From the NCBI GenBank assembly GCA_020851255.1, contig JADZDA010000037.1, positions 1 through 42,146 of the forward strand: 42,146 nucleotides of DNA, written 5' to 3'. The position numbers and the translations under genes were made by a program. The notes under the pieces are model-generated. The model made no database searches. It had not been told where the DNA came from and worked only from the letters and a program-made list of their open reading frames with translations. Shown one piece after another: positions 1 to 9,407 of this stretch. The stretch comes from Burkholderiales bacterium. GTDB taxonomy: Bacteria > Pseudomonadota > Gammaproteobacteria > Burkholderiales > Casimicrobiaceae. Numbering within the stretch: the stretch's first letter is position 1; every line of letters starts with the position of its first letter.

Positions 1-561
1 GCGGGCAACAAGTATTCGGACCTGTCCGAAACCTGCCTGTCGTACATTGCGGGAATCATCAAGCACGCGAAGGCGATCAACGCTTTCTCGAACCCGACCA
101 CCAATTCCTATAAGCGCCTGGTCCCGGGCTTCGAAGCGCCGGTGCTGCTCGCCTATTCGGCGCGCAACCGCTCGGCGTCGATCCGCATCCCGTACGTCGC
201 GAGCCCGAAGGGGCGCCGGATCGAGGTGCGCTTCCCCGATCCGACCTGCAACCCGTACCTGGGCTTCGCCGCGATGCTGATGGCGGGACTCGACGGCGTG
301 CAGAACAAGATCCACCCGGGCGATCCGGCGGACAAGAACCTCTACGACCTGCCGCCCGAGGAGGACAAGAAGATCCCGACCGTCTGCTCGTCGCTCGACA
401 TGGCGCTCGACTACCTGGATCGCGATCGCGAGTTCCTGACGCGCGGAGGGGTGTTCACCAACGACATGCTCGACGCGTACATCGAGCTGAAGCAGGAGGA
501 GGTCACGCGCTTCCGCATGACCACCCACCCGGTCGAGTACGAGATGTACTACTCGCTCTGA
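1..561 (+). CDS. glnA: Type I glutamine synthetase, C-terminal part (5' truncated by window)
   Basis: Glutamine synthetase makes glutamine from glutamate, ammonia and ATP in the cytoplasm as a dodecamer. Only the last 186 residues are present; the frame is open from base 1, so the gene begins before the window, and the ORF-track start at 142 is internal. Visible family signatures are [17 protein letters not shown], the SASIRIP stretch and the NLYDLPPEE segment. The Tyr of that last segment (residue about 115 of the fragment) is the adenylylation site in bacterial GS-I, so GlnE-type covalent control is expected. The protein ends in MYYSL, typical of the family. A strong hairpin terminator follows about 36 bases after the stop, and ntrBC lies just downstream, the usual proteobacterial nitrogen-control order. 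The identification is secure. Confidence 0.97.
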   Translation, partial: AGNKYSDLSETCLSYIAGIIKHAKAINAFSNPTTNSYKRLVPGFEAPVLLAYSARNRSASIRIPYVASPKGRRIEVRFPDPTCNPYLGFAAMLMAGLDGVQNKIHPGDPADKNLYDLPPEEDKKIPTVCSSLDMALDYLDRDREFLTRGGVFTNDMLDAYIELKQEEVTRFRMTTHPVEYEMYYSL

Positions 562-597
562 GCGGCGCCACGGACGCGAGGGTCGACGCGATGGCGG

Positions 598-624
598 AAG
601 GGGCGGGCCCGGGGCTCGCCCCTT
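598..624 (+). terminator. Rho-independent-like terminator after glnA
   Basis: AAGGGGCGGGCC (598-609) pairs with GGCTCGCCCCTT (613-624), giving a 12-bp stem with one G-T pair and a 3-base loop. It is followed by TTTCGTCTT, a weak T tract. It begins 36 bases after the glnA stop and ends 36 bases before the next gene, so it probably ends or attenuates glnA transcription ahead of ntrBC. Confidence 0.7.
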
Positions 625-646
625 TCGTCTTCCGGGGGCGGTCCGA

Positions 647-652
647 TACACT
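647..652 (+). promoter_or_regulatory. Possible -10 element ahead of the 661 gene
   Basis: TACACT sits 17 bases after a weak TTCGTC (624-629). The match is moderate (4 of 6 in the -10, poor -35). If used, the transcript would start within a few bases of the ATG at 661, which also lacks an obvious ribosome-binding site, so the message could be nearly leaderless. Confidence 0.25.
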
Positions 653-660
653 GCGCAGCG

Positions 661-1191
661 ATGGTCCGACCGCCGCCACGACTCCGCGCGCGCCTGGCGT
701 GCATCGCCGCCGCTCTCGGCGCCTGCGTGTCCGCCGCGGGCGCGGCGCAGGCCTCGCTCGCGCAGTCGGCGAAGGAGTCGGGCTGCGTCGACAAGCCGGT
801 CCGCATGGTCGGCTCCAGCATGTGGAAGTGCCTGACGGCGTCCGGCGCGCAGGCGTTCTTCAACGTGCCCGACGCGGTCGAGCCGCCCGCCCCGCCGAAG
901 GCGCCGCCGAAATCGCCGGCCGGCGCGCCGGCGTCGTTTCCCAAGGTCGACGCGGGCACGCAGAAGTCGCGCGACGACCTGCGGCGCAAGGTCCTCGCCG
1001 ACGAGCTCGCGAGCGAGGAACGGCTGCTCGCCGAGGCGAAGACCCAGTGGGCCGACGGCGCGCCGCCGCCGCTGCCCGAGGAGAAGGCCGACGCGCAGCG
1101 TTACGCCGAACGGATCGCGAGGCTGCGCCAGGCGCTCCAGCTCCACCAGCGCAACGTCGACGCGCTCAAGCGCGAACTCGCGCTGCGCTGA
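661..1191 (+). CDS. Small secreted coiled-coil protein (DUF4124-like) between glnA and ntrB
   Basis: A 176-residue protein of unknown function. Residues 1-30 form a signal peptide (Arg-rich start, hydrophobic core, AAQA cleavage region), so it is probably periplasmic. A short cysteine-containing segment follows (GCVDKPV, then MWKCL), with two Cys that could form a disulfide. After a proline/alanine linker (about 75-100) comes a charged helical C-terminus (about 105-176) rich in Glu, Lys, Arg and Leu that looks like a coiled coil. The general layout resembles DUF4124-type proteins that I recall at this position in betaproteobacteria; the family assignment is tentative. No Shine-Dalgarno sequence is evident before the ATG. 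The gene is separated from glnA by a terminator and is followed after 91 bases by ntrB. Confidence 0.75.
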   Translation: MVRPPPRLRARLACIAAALGACVSAAGAAQASLAQSAKESGCVDKPVRMVGSSMWKCLTASGAQAFFNVPDAVEPPAPPKAPPKSPAGAPASFPKVDAGTQKSRDDLRRKVLADELASEERLLAEAKTQWADGAPPPLPEEKADAQRYAERIARLRQALQLHQRNVDALKRELALR

Positions 1192-1282
1192 CGGGCGCCG
1201 CGCGCCCGGTCCACCGGCGGCGCGCCACCGACGGCGCGCTTATTGCTAACGATACCGGGTCATCGCACCCGAGGCGCGGCCC

Positions 1283-2398
1283 GTGCCGCGCGATGCGCGT
1301 CCCGTGAATCCGCGCGTACGCACCGACAACCCCGATCCGCCGGCCGCGTACGCCGGCCTGGACCTGCTCGCCACCGCCGTGCTGCTGCTGGAGCGGGAGG
1401 GCCGCGTCGTCTGGGCGAACGCCGCCGCCGAGAACCTGTTCGGGATGTCGCGCGCGATGCTGGTCCGGCGCACGCTCGTCGAGGCGCTCGGTCCCTGCGT
1501 GCCGCTGGGGACCGCGGTCCGGCGTGCGATCGTGGCCGGCGCGTCCTACACCGAACAGGAACTCGAGATCCGCGCGACCGGCAAGCCGCCGCTCCACCTG
1601 TGCGTCACCGCGACGCCGATCGACGTGGGGTCCGCGACTCTGGCGCTCGAATTCCGGCTGATCGACCGCGAGCTCCGGGCCGCGCGCGAGGAGCGGCTGA
1701 ACGAACAGCAGCAGGCGAACCGCGAGCTGATCCGCAGCCTCGCGCACGAGATCAAGAATCCGCTGGGCGGCATCCGGGGCGCGGCGCAGCTGCTCGAGCG
1801 CGAGCTCGACCGGCCCCCGCTGATCGAGTACACGCAGGTCATCATCGGCGAGGCCGACCGGCTGCAGTCGCTGGTCAACCGGCTGCTGACGCCGCACCGG
1901 CTGCCGACGGTCCGGGCGACCAACGTCCACGAGATCCTCGTGCGCGTCAAGAACGTCGTGCAGGCGGAATTCCCGCAGCTTCCGATCACCTGCGACTTCG
2001 ACATCTCGCTGCCCGAGATCGACGCCGACGCCGAGCAACTGACGCAGGCGGTGATGAACGTCGTGCGCAACGCGGCGCAGGCGCTCGCCGGCGCGGTCAC
2101 CGAGCCGCGGATCACGCTGCGCACGCGCGTCGCGCGCAACGTGACCCTGGCGCGCCGCTTCCACCGCCTGGCACTCGCGATCGACGTCGACGACAACGGC
2201 CCGGGCATCCCCGAGTCGATCCGGGGCCGCATCTTCTATCCGCTCGTTTCCGGACGCGAGGGCGGCAGCGGCCTCGGCCTCACGATCGCGCAGACCTACG
2301 TCGCCCAGCACGGCGGCACGATCGAGTGCGAGAGCCGCCCCGGCCGCACGACGTTCACGATCCGGCTGCCGATCGAGGCGTCGCGCGCGGCGGCCTGA
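1283..2398 (+). CDS. ntrB: Nitrogen regulation sensor histidine kinase NtrB
   Basis: This is the cytoplasmic sensor kinase/phosphatase that phosphorylates NtrC under nitrogen limitation and responds to PII. It has 371 residues, slightly longer than E. coli GlnL. An N-terminal PAS-like domain (about 22-130) contains [15 protein letters not shown]. The dimerisation/phosphoacceptor helix carries [11 protein letters not shown] with the phosphorylated His at 155. The ATP-binding domain has the N box (VVRNAAQAL), the G1 box (DNGPGIP) and the G2 box (GGSGLGL). There are no membrane segments, as expected for NtrB. The GTG at 1283 is used here; another GTG at 1304 is possible. It is followed by ntrC after 18 bases, and the two are surely co-transcribed. 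Confidence 0.95.
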   Translation: MPRDARPVNPRVRTDNPDPPAAYAGLDLLATAVLLLEREGRVVWANAAAENLFGMSRAMLVRRTLVEALGPCVPLGTAVRRAIVAGASYTEQELEIRATGKPPLHLCVTATPIDVGSATLALEFRLIDRELRAAREERLNEQQQANRELIRSLAHEIKNPLGGIRGAAQLLERELDRPPLIEYTQVIIGEADRLQSLVNRLLTPHRLPTVRATNVHEILVRVKNVVQAEFPQLPITCDFDISLPEIDADAEQLTQAVMNVVRNAAQALAGAVTEPRITLRTRVARNVTLARRFHRLALAIDVDDNGPGIPESIRGRIFYPLVSGREGGSGLGLTIAQTYVAQHGGTIECESRPGRTTFTIRLPIEASRAAA

Positions 2399-2416
2399 CA
2401 CCCTGGGACCCACCCG

Positions 2417-3892
2417 ATGCAGACCCCCACGCACGAACACAACGTCGCCCGCCCGGGCGTCACGCCGCGATCGGTCTGGATCGTCGACGACGACCGGTCG
2501 ATCCGCTGGGTGCTCGAGAAGGCGCTCGCGCGCGAGGGCATCCCGTACCAGACCTTCACGTCGGCGTACGAAGTGCAGCAGGCGCTCGCGGTCAGCGAGC
2601 CGCAGGTGCTGGTCTCCGACATCCGGATGAGCGGCGAGTCGGGGCTCTCGCTGCTCGCGAAGGTCAAGGAGACGCACCCGAACGTGCCGGTGATCATCAT
2701 GACCGCGTACTCGGACCTCGACAGCGCGGTGCAGGCGTTCCAGGGCGGCGCGTTCGAGTACCTGCCCAAGCCCTTCGACGTCGACCACGCGCTCGCGCTG
2801 ATCCGGCGCGCCGCGAGCGAGACGCCGGTGGCCGCGGCGCCCGTGCCCGGCGTACCCGAGACGCCGGAGATGCTCGGGCAGGCGCCCGCGATGCAGGAGG
2901 TGTTCCGCGCGATCGGCCGCCTGTCGCCGTCGGGCGCGACCGTGCTCATCACCGGCGAGAGCGGAACCGGGAAGGAACTCGTCGCGCGGGCGCTGCACCG
3001 GCACAGCCCGCGGGCGGCCGGACCTTTCGTCGCGATCAACACCGCGGCGATACCCAAGGACCTGCTCGAGAGCGAGCTCTTCGGCCACGAACGCGGCGCG
3101 TTCACCGGCGCGCAGACCGCGCGACGCGGCCGCTTCGAGCAGGCCGAGGGGGGAACGCTGTTCCTCGACGAGATCGGCGACATGCCGCCCGACCTGCAGG
3201 TGCGGCTGCTGCGCGTGCTGTCCGACGGGGAGTTCTACCGGGTCGGCGGCCACGCGCCGCTGAAGGCGAACGTGCGCATCATCGCCGCCACGCACCAGAA
3301 CCTCGAGGAGCGCGTACGCCAGGGCCTCTTCCGCGAGGACCTGCTGCACCGGCTCAACGTCGTGCGGCTGCGGCTGCCGCCGCTGCGCGAGCGGACCGAG
3401 GACATCGGACCGCTGGCGCGCCACTTCATGCAGAAGAGCGCGCGCGAACTCGCCGTCGAGACCAAGGTGCTGTCCGACGACGCGCTCCGCGTGCTGCAGG
3501 CGTTCGCGTTCCCCGGCAACGTCCGTCAGCTCGAGAACGTCTGCCACTGGCTCACGGTGATGGCGCCCGGACAGCGGATCGAGGCCGCCGATCTGCCGCC
3601 GGAGGTGCGCGAGCCGGCGGCGGGCGGCGAACGCGCGGCGGGCGAGGCGTCGTGGCAGCAGTCGCTCGACCGCGAACTCGCCGCGGCGCTCGCGCGGGGC
3701 GAGCCGGCGGTCGGTGACCGGCTCGAGCGCGAGTTCGAGACCACGCTGATCCGCCGGGCGCTCGCGCACACCGGCGGGCATCGGATGGAGGCCGCTCAGC
3801 GGCTGGGCTGGGGGCGCAACACGCTCACGCGCAAGATCCAGGAACTCGGCATGGACGAGGAGCTCCGCAAGCGCGGAGCGGGGAACGAATAG
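2417..3892 (+). CDS. ntrC: Sigma-54-dependent nitrogen response regulator NtrC
   Basis: The 491-residue activator is phosphorylated by NtrB and drives sigma-54 promoters of nitrogen-assimilation genes. The receiver domain (about 18-135) has the acidic pair DDD near 24 and the phosphoacceptor Asp68 in [11 protein letters not shown]. The AAA+ domain (about 150-385) has Walker A GESGTGKE (170-177), the sigma-54-contacting GAFTGA loop, Walker B LFLDEIGD and an arginine-rich sensor region. A C-terminal Fis-type helix-turn-helix (last 45 residues or so, [16 protein letters not shown]) binds DNA. Length and domain order are normal for NtrC. It is convergent with the DUF6311 gene, leaving only 31 bases of GC-rich sequence between them. 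Confidence 0.96.
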   Translation: MQTPTHEHNVARPGVTPRSVWIVDDDRSIRWVLEKALAREGIPYQTFTSAYEVQQALAVSEPQVLVSDIRMSGESGLSLLAKVKETHPNVPVIIMTAYSDLDSAVQAFQGGAFEYLPKPFDVDHALALIRRAASETPVAAAPVPGVPETPEMLGQAPAMQEVFRAIGRLSPSGATVLITGESGTGKELVARALHRHSPRAAGPFVAINTAAIPKDLLESELFGHERGAFTGAQTARRGRFEQAEGGTLFLDEIGDMPPDLQVRLLRVLSDGEFYRVGGHAPLKANVRIIAATHQNLEERVRQGLFREDLLHRLNVVRLRLPPLRERTEDIGPLARHFMQKSARELAVETKVLSDDALRVLQAFAFPGNVRQLENVCHWLTVMAPGQRIEAADLPPEVREPAAGGERAAGEASWQQSLDRELAAALARGEPAVGDRLEREFETTLIRRALAHTGGHRMEAAQRLGWGRNTLTRKIQELGMDEELRKRGAGNE

Positions 3893-3923
3893 CGCGCCGC
3901 GCGCCCCGCCGCTCCCGCCGCGG

Positions 3924-5624
3924 CTACGGCGCGATGCCCTTCGCCGGACCGCGGGCGAGCGCGTCGGGCGCGATCGAGGCGCGCGGGACCGAGAACCACC
4001 CGGGCGCGACCACGAAATAGGTGTCGATCGTGCCCGCGCCGTCTTCGGCGCCGATCGCCCAGTCGAAGCGCGTGTCCTTCGACCACAGCAGGTAGAGCGT
4101 GTCCGGCGCGAGCGGCCCGGAGACGAGCGTGCGCGTCAACGCGTCGTTGGCGGCGGCCATCCGGGGGAACGAGGGGCGCGAGAACTGGCCGGTGTTCACC
4201 GACATTCCGTGGTCGACCGCGTAGAGCGCGAGCCACGGCCAGCCATGCGCCATGTTGGCCACCGGCGCGACGCGGATCGTCCGGTAGGTCTTCGCGGCCT
4301 CGCTCCAGAACGGAGAGCGCATGAAGGTCTCGCGCTTCGCCGGCTGGGCGATGTAGCGATCGTCGAAATAGGGGCGCATGGCGGCGTAGCGCGGCGAGAG
4401 GTCGGCGATCTGCAACGCCGTGGCCCCGACGAGCAGCACGGACGCCGCAGCCGGCGCGAATCGCGCCGCGACGATCGCGGCCGAGGCGAACACGAGACCG
4501 TAGAACGCGACCCAGATCATCCGGCCGGACGCGCGGAACGTGGCGACGAGCTCGAGCGGCCGGTCGCGCAACGGTAACTCGATGACGATCCGGTCGCCCC
4601 AGGCGATCTTGTGCGACAGCGCGACCAGCCACAGTCCGATCGCGATGGCGACCAGAGGCGCGTAGGGTCGCCAGTTCACCGGCGCGCCGCCGGGGCGCAC
4701 GAGCGCGAGCAGCGCGACCGCGAGCAGCGCGAGCACGCCCAGGCCGAGGTAGCCGTAACCTTCGAGCTCCGAGCCCTTGATCACCGGGAGATCCGGCAGG
4801 AAGCGCGATCCCCAGCCGGGATTCCAGAACGCGTTCAGGTTGGCGGCGTACTTGCCGAAGTACAGCGACCCGCCGCTCACCGCGCCGCGGGGCAGGTCGA
4901 AGTAGCCGGCCAACGCCATCGTCCCCCAGAGTGCGAGCGACACCACGACGACGTGCCGCACCCAGTCGCCGAAATCCGGGCGCGGGAGGGGATCGAAATG
5001 GCGGCGGCGCAGCACGTCGGCGACCCACAGCGCCAGCACCATCGCGAGCAGGTACGCGTGCACGAGCGAGGCGATGCAGGTCAGCGCGACCCACGGTCCG
5101 GTGGCGAGTTCGCGGTGCGGACGCAGGGCGAGCCACAGTCCCCACAACAGCAGCCAGTGCGACATCAGCGCGAAATGGCCGATCGCGCGATCGACGACCG
5201 GCAGGCTCGCGACGAGCAGGGCGGTGACGGCGAGCCGCTGCAGCGGGCGTTCGGCGGCCACCGTCGCGAGCAGGCCGGCGAAGAACCCCTGCAGCACGAA
5301 ACACAGCAGCGCCCAGAGCCCGAAGTACTGGAACGTCGACGGCAGCAGCGGCGAGAGGAGCTTGGCGGCGAACGCGGCGATCGGAATCGAGTCGGTGAAC
5401 ACGATGCCGGCGCCGATGTCGTGGCCGTAGGTCCGCAGCGCGCCGGGCGGCCACTGCCAGGGCTCCGCCCGGAAGAACCGCCAGCCCAGGTACTGGGCGG
5501 CGGGGTCGCCGTCCATCAACCACAGCCAGTTGCCCGGATCGAGCAATCGCGGATCGAGCAGGAGGAAGAACAGCGCGGCGCCGGCGGCGGCGCCGGCGAT
5601 CGACGCGTACGGAGCGCGCGTCAT
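3924..5624 (-). CDS. Polytopic membrane protein, DUF6311 type
   Basis: A 566-residue integral membrane protein with many hydrophobic helices in its first 420 residues and a soluble C-terminal part. The N-terminal pattern ([48 protein letters not shown]) is what I recognise as DUF6311, a family resembling GT-C glycosyltransferases; catalysis has not been shown as far as I know. The first extracytoplasmic loop carries acidic residues (MDGDP), compatible with a GT-C fold, but this is inference. The ATG at 5624 overlaps the exonuclease III stop as ATGA, which fixes the start and implies translational coupling. The 706-residue ORF in the track extends upstream only through a shadow of xth. Confidence 0.8.
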   Translation of the reverse strand: MTRAPYASIAGAAAGAALFFLLLDPRLLDPGNWLWLMDGDPAAQYLGWRFFRAEPWQWPPGALRTYGHDIGAGIVFTDSIPIAAFAAKLLSPLLPSTFQYFGLWALLCFVLQGFFAGLLATVAAERPLQRLAVTALLVASLPVVDRAIGHFALMSHWLLLWGLWLALRPHRELATGPWVALTCIASLVHAYLLAMVLALWVADVLRRRHFDPLPRPDFGDWVRHVVVVSLALWGTMALAGYFDLPRGAVSGGSLYFGKYAANLNAFWNPGWGSRFLPDLPVIKGSELEGYGYLGLGVLALLAVALLALVRPGGAPVNWRPYAPLVAIAIGLWLVALSHKIAWGDRIVIELPLRDRPLELVATFRASGRMIWVAFYGLVFASAAIVAARFAPAAASVLLVGATALQIADLSPRYAAMRPYFDDRYIAQPAKRETFMRSPFWSEAAKTYRTIRVAPVANMAHGWPWLALYAVDHGMSVNTGQFSRPSFPRMAAANDALTRTLVSGPLAPDTLYLLWSKDTRFDWAIGAEDGAGTIDTYFVVAPGWFSVPRASIAPDALARGPAKGIAP

Positions 5625-6415
5625 GCGCCCGCCGTTGCGTCCCGGCCGCGGAACTGCGCGATCACCGGCGCGTGGTCCGACGGCTTCTCGCCCTTGCGCG
5701 CGGCGCGATCGATCGTGCACGACGCGCAGCGGGTCGCGAGCGCGTCGGAGACCAGGATGTGGTCGATGCGCAATCCGTGGTTCTTCGGGAACGCGAGCTG
5801 GCGGTAATCCCACCAGCTGAACGTCCTGGGCGGCTGCTCGAACAGCCGGAAGCTGTCCTTCAGCCCGAGCGCGAGCCAGCGCTCGAACGCGGCGCGTTCC
5901 GGCCCGGAGCAGAGGACCTGGCCCTCCCACAGCGCCGGATCGTGGACGTCGGCGGGCTGTGGCGCGATGTTCAGGTCGCCGGCGAACGCGAGCTCGCGGT
6001 GGCCGGCGAGCGCGTCGCGCAGGTAGCCGGTCGCCGCCTCGCACCAGGCGAGCTTGTAGCGGTACTTGTCGGAGTCGACCGACTGCCCGTTGGGGACGTA
6101 GGCGCAGACCACGCGCACGCCGCCGACGGTCGCGGCGATCACGCGCTTCTGTTCATCGGCGAAACCGGGAATGCCGGTCGCGACGTCGTCGCAGACCAGG
6201 CCGTCGCGCACGAGGATCGCGACGCCGTTGTAGGTCTTCTGGCCGTGCGCGTGCGCGCGGTACCCGGCGGCGGCGATCTCGTCGCGGGGGAACCGCAGGT
6301 CCTCGAGCTTGGTTTCCTGGAGGCAGACGACGTCGGGCGCGCTCGCGGCGAGCCAGTCGAGCAGTCGCGGCAGGCGGACGTTCAGCGAATTGACGTTCCA
6401 GGTCGCGAGTTTCAC
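5621..6415 (-). CDS. xth: Exodeoxyribonuclease III (AP endonuclease)
   Basis: ExoIII-type enzyme for base-excision repair: it cleaves 5' of abasic sites and degrades duplex DNA 3' to 5' using Mg2+. It has 264 residues, normal for the family. The start [14 protein letters not shown], the metal-binding Glu34 in CLQETK, the AGDLNIAP motif with the catalytic Asp/Asn, RIDHILVSD and the C-terminal SDHAPV (Asp-His pair) are all present. The start codon is GTG (6415). It is the first gene of a two-gene unit with the DUF6311 protein, which begins inside its stop codon. There is no obvious functional link between the two, so the overlap probably reflects compaction. Confidence 0.95.
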   Translation of the reverse strand: MKLATWNVNSLNVRLPRLLDWLAASAPDVVCLQETKLEDLRFPRDEIAAAGYRAHAHGQKTYNGVAILVRDGLVCDDVATGIPGFADEQKRVIAATVGGVRVVCAYVPNGQSVDSDKYRYKLAWCEAATGYLRDALAGHRELAFAGDLNIAPQPADVHDPALWEGQVLCSGPERAAFERWLALGLKDSFRLFEQPPRTFSWWDYRQLAFPKNHGLRIDHILVSDALATRCASCTIDRAARKGEKPSDHAPVIAQFRGRDATAGA

Positions 6416-7223
6416 TGCCCGCCTGACGTATTGATCTTGCGAGAGCCGATTCCGGTGGACGACAGATCGTACCCCAGTCCCGGCGCCGATCTCCAGGCGG
6501 TCGATCGGAAGGGGAGGCGCGATCGTCGTCGAGTGGTTGCCCGGCAGACATTCGCCGGACCGGCACCGTGCATCCCGCCGGCCTGGCGTCGATCTCGCGA
6601 CGCAGTCGGTTGCCGGCGTGCTGCGCCAAGCCGGGCCCGGCGGCGAACGCTGCTACAGGTGCGGGGCGCAATCGCTCCGACACACATCGTCCGCAGCCGT
6701 CTTCGATCGCTTGCGCACGCTTGCGTCGCGGTCCGGCCGACGCCGGACCGGTGCCCGTGCGGCGGCTGCAACGGCGGCATGACCTCACGAGGGGAAGTCA
6801 TGAACCCCTTGCTTTTGAGGGGGGATTGCCGTAACTAAAAAATTCCCGCGGACGGTGGCCGACGAGACAGTCGGCGCCCGCGAACGGCGACTTCGAGTCG
6901 TTTCGCATGGGCGAACGGTGCGAGAGGTCACTCCGCGAGATGAACATGCGGGATCCGTGGTCGGTGCCGGTCGCGGGGATCGACGCGCATTTTCCGGAGG
7001 CGGTCGATGCCTGAGGACGTTCGCCGGCGGGGACGCCGCGATCCATCCGCAGCAGGCGATGGGGCAGGAGGGGATCGGTTTCTCGATGCGATCGTCGGGA
7101 CTCCGTTCCGATCGCGACGAGCGGGCATTCCCGGAATTCCGTCGGTTGAGAGTCGGTTGAAATTCACCTGGTTGTGCGGACCTTTCCCAATGCAGCAACA
7201 GCAGGACTCGTGAAGAGAGGACG
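6416..7223. other. 808-base intergenic region without a convincing gene
   Basis: It lies between divergently transcribed xth and the ABC-importer operon. The short ORFs listed here are Arg/Ala-rich shadows without family features. Visible elements are a hairpin CCCCTTGCTTTTGAGGGG near 6805-6822, an AT-rich patch TAACTAAAAAATTC (about 6832-6845), a 6-bp stem GCCGAC/GTCGGC (6858-6863 and 6870-6875) and a 9-base direct repeat at 7141-7160. Base composition is less biased than in the flanking genes. It probably holds the promoters of both units and control sites for the catabolic island. Confidence 0.6.
7141..7160 (+). repeat. Direct repeat GTCGGTTGA x2, possible operator
   Basis: GTCGGTTGA occurs at 7141-7149 and again at 7152-7160, an 11-base period that would put both copies on the same face of the helix. 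It lies about 65-85 bases upstream of the first gene of the importer/hydroxylase island and is followed by TTGAAA (7157-7162), a possible -35 with no clear -10. It is a candidate regulator-binding site; no regulator gene is adjacent. Confidence 0.3.
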
Positions 7224-8408
7224 ATGGTCATGATCTCGAACAGGCGGTGGATGGTTGCAGCGGTCCTTGGGGTCGCGTTGCTGGCCGGCGGGCGGGACGC
7301 GTACTCCCAGGAGAAACGCGCATACAAGATCGGCAGCGTCTTCTCGGTCACGGGAGCGGGCGCGTTGCTCGGCGAGCGGATGAAGATGACCGTGGAGATG
7401 ATGGTCGACCAGATCAACCGGAGCGGGGGCATCAACGGGCATCCCGTGAAGCTGATCGTCTACGATGCGGCGAGCGATGTCACGAAGGCCGTCGCCGCCA
7501 CCAATCGGCTGATCACCCAGGACGAGGTCGACATCATCTCCGGAGCCGGGAACATGAGCGGCCTTTCCCTGGCCATGAAGCCGGTTGCGATGCGCCACGG
7601 CGTTCCGATGATCTCGAATGCCGGAGCCAGGCCGATCGTCGAGCCCATCGACAAGAGCTCGTGGGCCTTCAAGTCCCACCTCACCGACAAGGAGATCGTC
7701 GGACGCGCCATCGACTGGTGGAAATCCAAGGGGATCACGCGGGTCGCGATGCTCTCCGATACGTCCGGCTTCGGGACGAGCGCGCGCGACGAATTGAAGC
7801 TGCAGGCGCCGGGCGCCGGCATCAACGTCGTGGCCTGGGAGGAGTTCGACGCCGCTGCGAACGACCTGGTTCCGCAGCTCACGAGGATCCGGGCGGCCAA
7901 CCCGGAGGTCATCCTGTGCTGGACCGTTGCGCCCTCAGGCGTGGTCTTCATGAAGAACGCGCGCCAGCTCGGCATGAAGCAGATCCTGATGCACGGCTTC
8001 GGCTACGTCGTGCCGAAATACATGGAGATGGCGGGTGACGCGGCCGAAGGAACGGTGCTCGTATCGCTGCGCTTTCCCGTCGGCCGCCAGCTGCCGGACT
8101 CGGATCCCGCGAAGAAGGTCATTCTCGACTACACCCGGGAATTCAAGGCGAAGTACGCGCAGGAGCCGGACGTGTACGGCGCCGAGGCGTATGACGGAAT
8201 GCTGATGGCCTTCAAGGCGCTGGAAGCGGCGAAGGGCTTCGACAAGGAGAAGATCCGCGAGGCGCTCGAGCGCCTCAACTTCGTCGGTACGAACGGTATC
8301 TACCGATTCAGTCCGCAGCGGCATTACGGCCTCACCAAGGAGGACGCCGTCGTCATGGAGTGGCGCAACGGCGACTGGAAGCTCCTGATGGGGGCGGAAA
8401 CGAAGTAG
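7224..8408 (+). CDS. ABC importer periplasmic substrate-binding protein (branched-chain amino-acid/HAAT family)
   Basis: A 394-residue type I periplasmic-binding protein that delivers a ligand to the permease encoded downstream. Residues 1-28 are a signal peptide (WMVAAVLGVALLAGG, cleavage near AYSQ). The mature start AYKIGSVFSVTGAGALLGE and the GGINGHPVKLIVYDAASDV segment are typical of LivJ-like proteins of the Peripla_BP_6 type. Many relatives in betaproteobacteria bind aromatic acids or dicarboxylates rather than amino acids, so the ligand is open. The track start is ATG 7224; ATG 7230 is better spaced from the GAGAGG ribosome site at 7215-7220 and may be the real start. It is the first gene of the co-directional block, followed by both permeases and both ATPases. 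Confidence 0.9.
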   Translation: MVMISNRRWMVAAVLGVALLAGGRDAYSQEKRAYKIGSVFSVTGAGALLGERMKMTVEMMVDQINRSGGINGHPVKLIVYDAASDVTKAVAATNRLITQDEVDIISGAGNMSGLSLAMKPVAMRHGVPMISNAGARPIVEPIDKSSWAFKSHLTDKEIVGRAIDWWKSKGITRVAMLSDTSGFGTSARDELKLQAPGAGINVVAWEEFDAAANDLVPQLTRIRAANPEVILCWTVAPSGVVFMKNARQLGMKQILMHGFGYVVPKYMEMAGDAAEGTVLVSLRFPVGRQLPDSDPAKKVILDYTREFKAKYAQEPDVYGAEAYDGMLMAFKALEAAKGFDKEKIREALERLNFVGTNGIYRFSPQRHYGLTKEDAVVMEWRNGDWKLLMGAETK

Positions 8409-8522
8409 CGGCGATCTTCGTGCGCACGCCGGTCGAGTCGCAGGGGCCCCTGAATCCGGGGGCCGACCGCCGGAATGCCGGCGCCGGCGATCGCGGGCGG
8501 TCCTGAAGCGGGCGCAAGACCG

Positions 8523-9407
8523 ATGACCGAGTTCCTGCAGCTCCTGATCTCCGGGCTGACCATAGGCAGCGTCTACGGGCTGGTGGCCGTCGGCTTCTGC
8601 ATCGTTTACAACACGACGGGAATCATCAACTTCGCCCAGGGTGAGTTCGTCATGCTGGGCGGGATGATGGCCGCGGTGGTGGTCGCGAGCCTCGGCTGGC
8701 CGGTGCCGGTGGCGCTCCTGGTCGCGACCGTCGGGGTCACGCTGATCGGCATGGCCGCCGAGAAGGCGACGCTCGGTCTGAGCCGCAAGCCCGATGTCCT
8801 GAACCTGATCATCGTCACCATCGGTCTCGCGATCGTGATCAAGGGACTCGTGATGATGATCTGGGGCAAGTTTCCGAAAGGGTTCCCGGCATTCTCGGGG
8901 GAGGTGCCGCTTGCGATACACGGCGCCACGGTCACGCCCCAGGCGCTCTGGGTCATCGGCATCGCCGTGTTGGTCGTGGCGGCCGTGGCTCTCTTCCTCA
9001 AGAAGTCGGTGACGGGCACGGCCATGCGCGCCGCCGCGTTCGACCGGGAGACGGCGGCGCTGATGGGAATTCCCGTCAATCGCCTGCGCACCGTTTCGTT
9101 CGCCGTCGCGGCGGGCGTGGGCGCCCTGGCCGGCGTGATCATCACGCCGCTGACGATGACCTCCTACGAACAGGGGACGATCCTGGGACTCAAGGGCTTC
9201 TGCGCCGCGATCATCGGAGGAATGGGCAATGTCTACGGTGCGTTCCTGGGCGGCCTCATCCTCGGCGCCGCCGAGGCCTACACCGCGGGCTGGGGCGGCA
9301 GCGGATACCAGGATGCGGTGGCGTTCCTGCTGCTGATCGTCCTGCTCCTCGTCAGGCCGTCCGGGTTGCTCGGCGGCACCGGGAGGGAACGTGCCGTCAA
9401 GTTCTAG
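8523..9407 (+). CDS. ABC importer permease, LivH family
   Basis: One of two membrane subunits of the importer, about 294 residues with roughly eight hydrophobic helices. FLQLLISGLTIGSVYGLVAVG at the start, INFAQGEFVMLGG and the C-terminal GGMGNVYGAFLGGLILG loop (the ATPase-contacting region) are LivH hallmarks. I start it at ATG 8523 (MTEFLQ), where the family homology begins; the ORF-track start at 8475 adds 16 residues of unrelated sequence. Its end overlaps the start of the livM-type gene by 17 bases, so the two are translationally linked. Confidence 0.92.
   Translation: MTEFLQLLISGLTIGSVYGLVAVGFCIVYNTTGIINFAQGEFVMLGGMMAAVVVASLGWPVPVALLVATVGVTLIGMAAEKATLGLSRKPDVLNLIIVTIGLAIVIKGLVMMIWGKFPKGFPAFSGEVPLAIHGATVTPQALWVIGIAVLVVAAVALFLKKSVTGTAMRAAAFDRETAALMGIPVNRLRTVSFAVAAGVGALAGVIITPLTMTSYEQGTILGLKGFCAAIIGGMGNVYGAFLGGLILGAAEAYTAGWGGSGYQDAVAFLLLIVLLLVRPSGLLGGTGRERAVKF

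Noticed and set aside
1166-3781. 871-residue minus-strand ORF opposite ntrBC
   Set aside because: Antisense to two clear genes, His/Arg/Val-rich without any recognisable motif.
6858-6875. Minus-strand terminator (GCCGAC/GTCGGC stem followed by TTTTTT)
   Set aside because: The T run starts about 12 bases after the stem and no minus-strand gene lies upstream to terminate.
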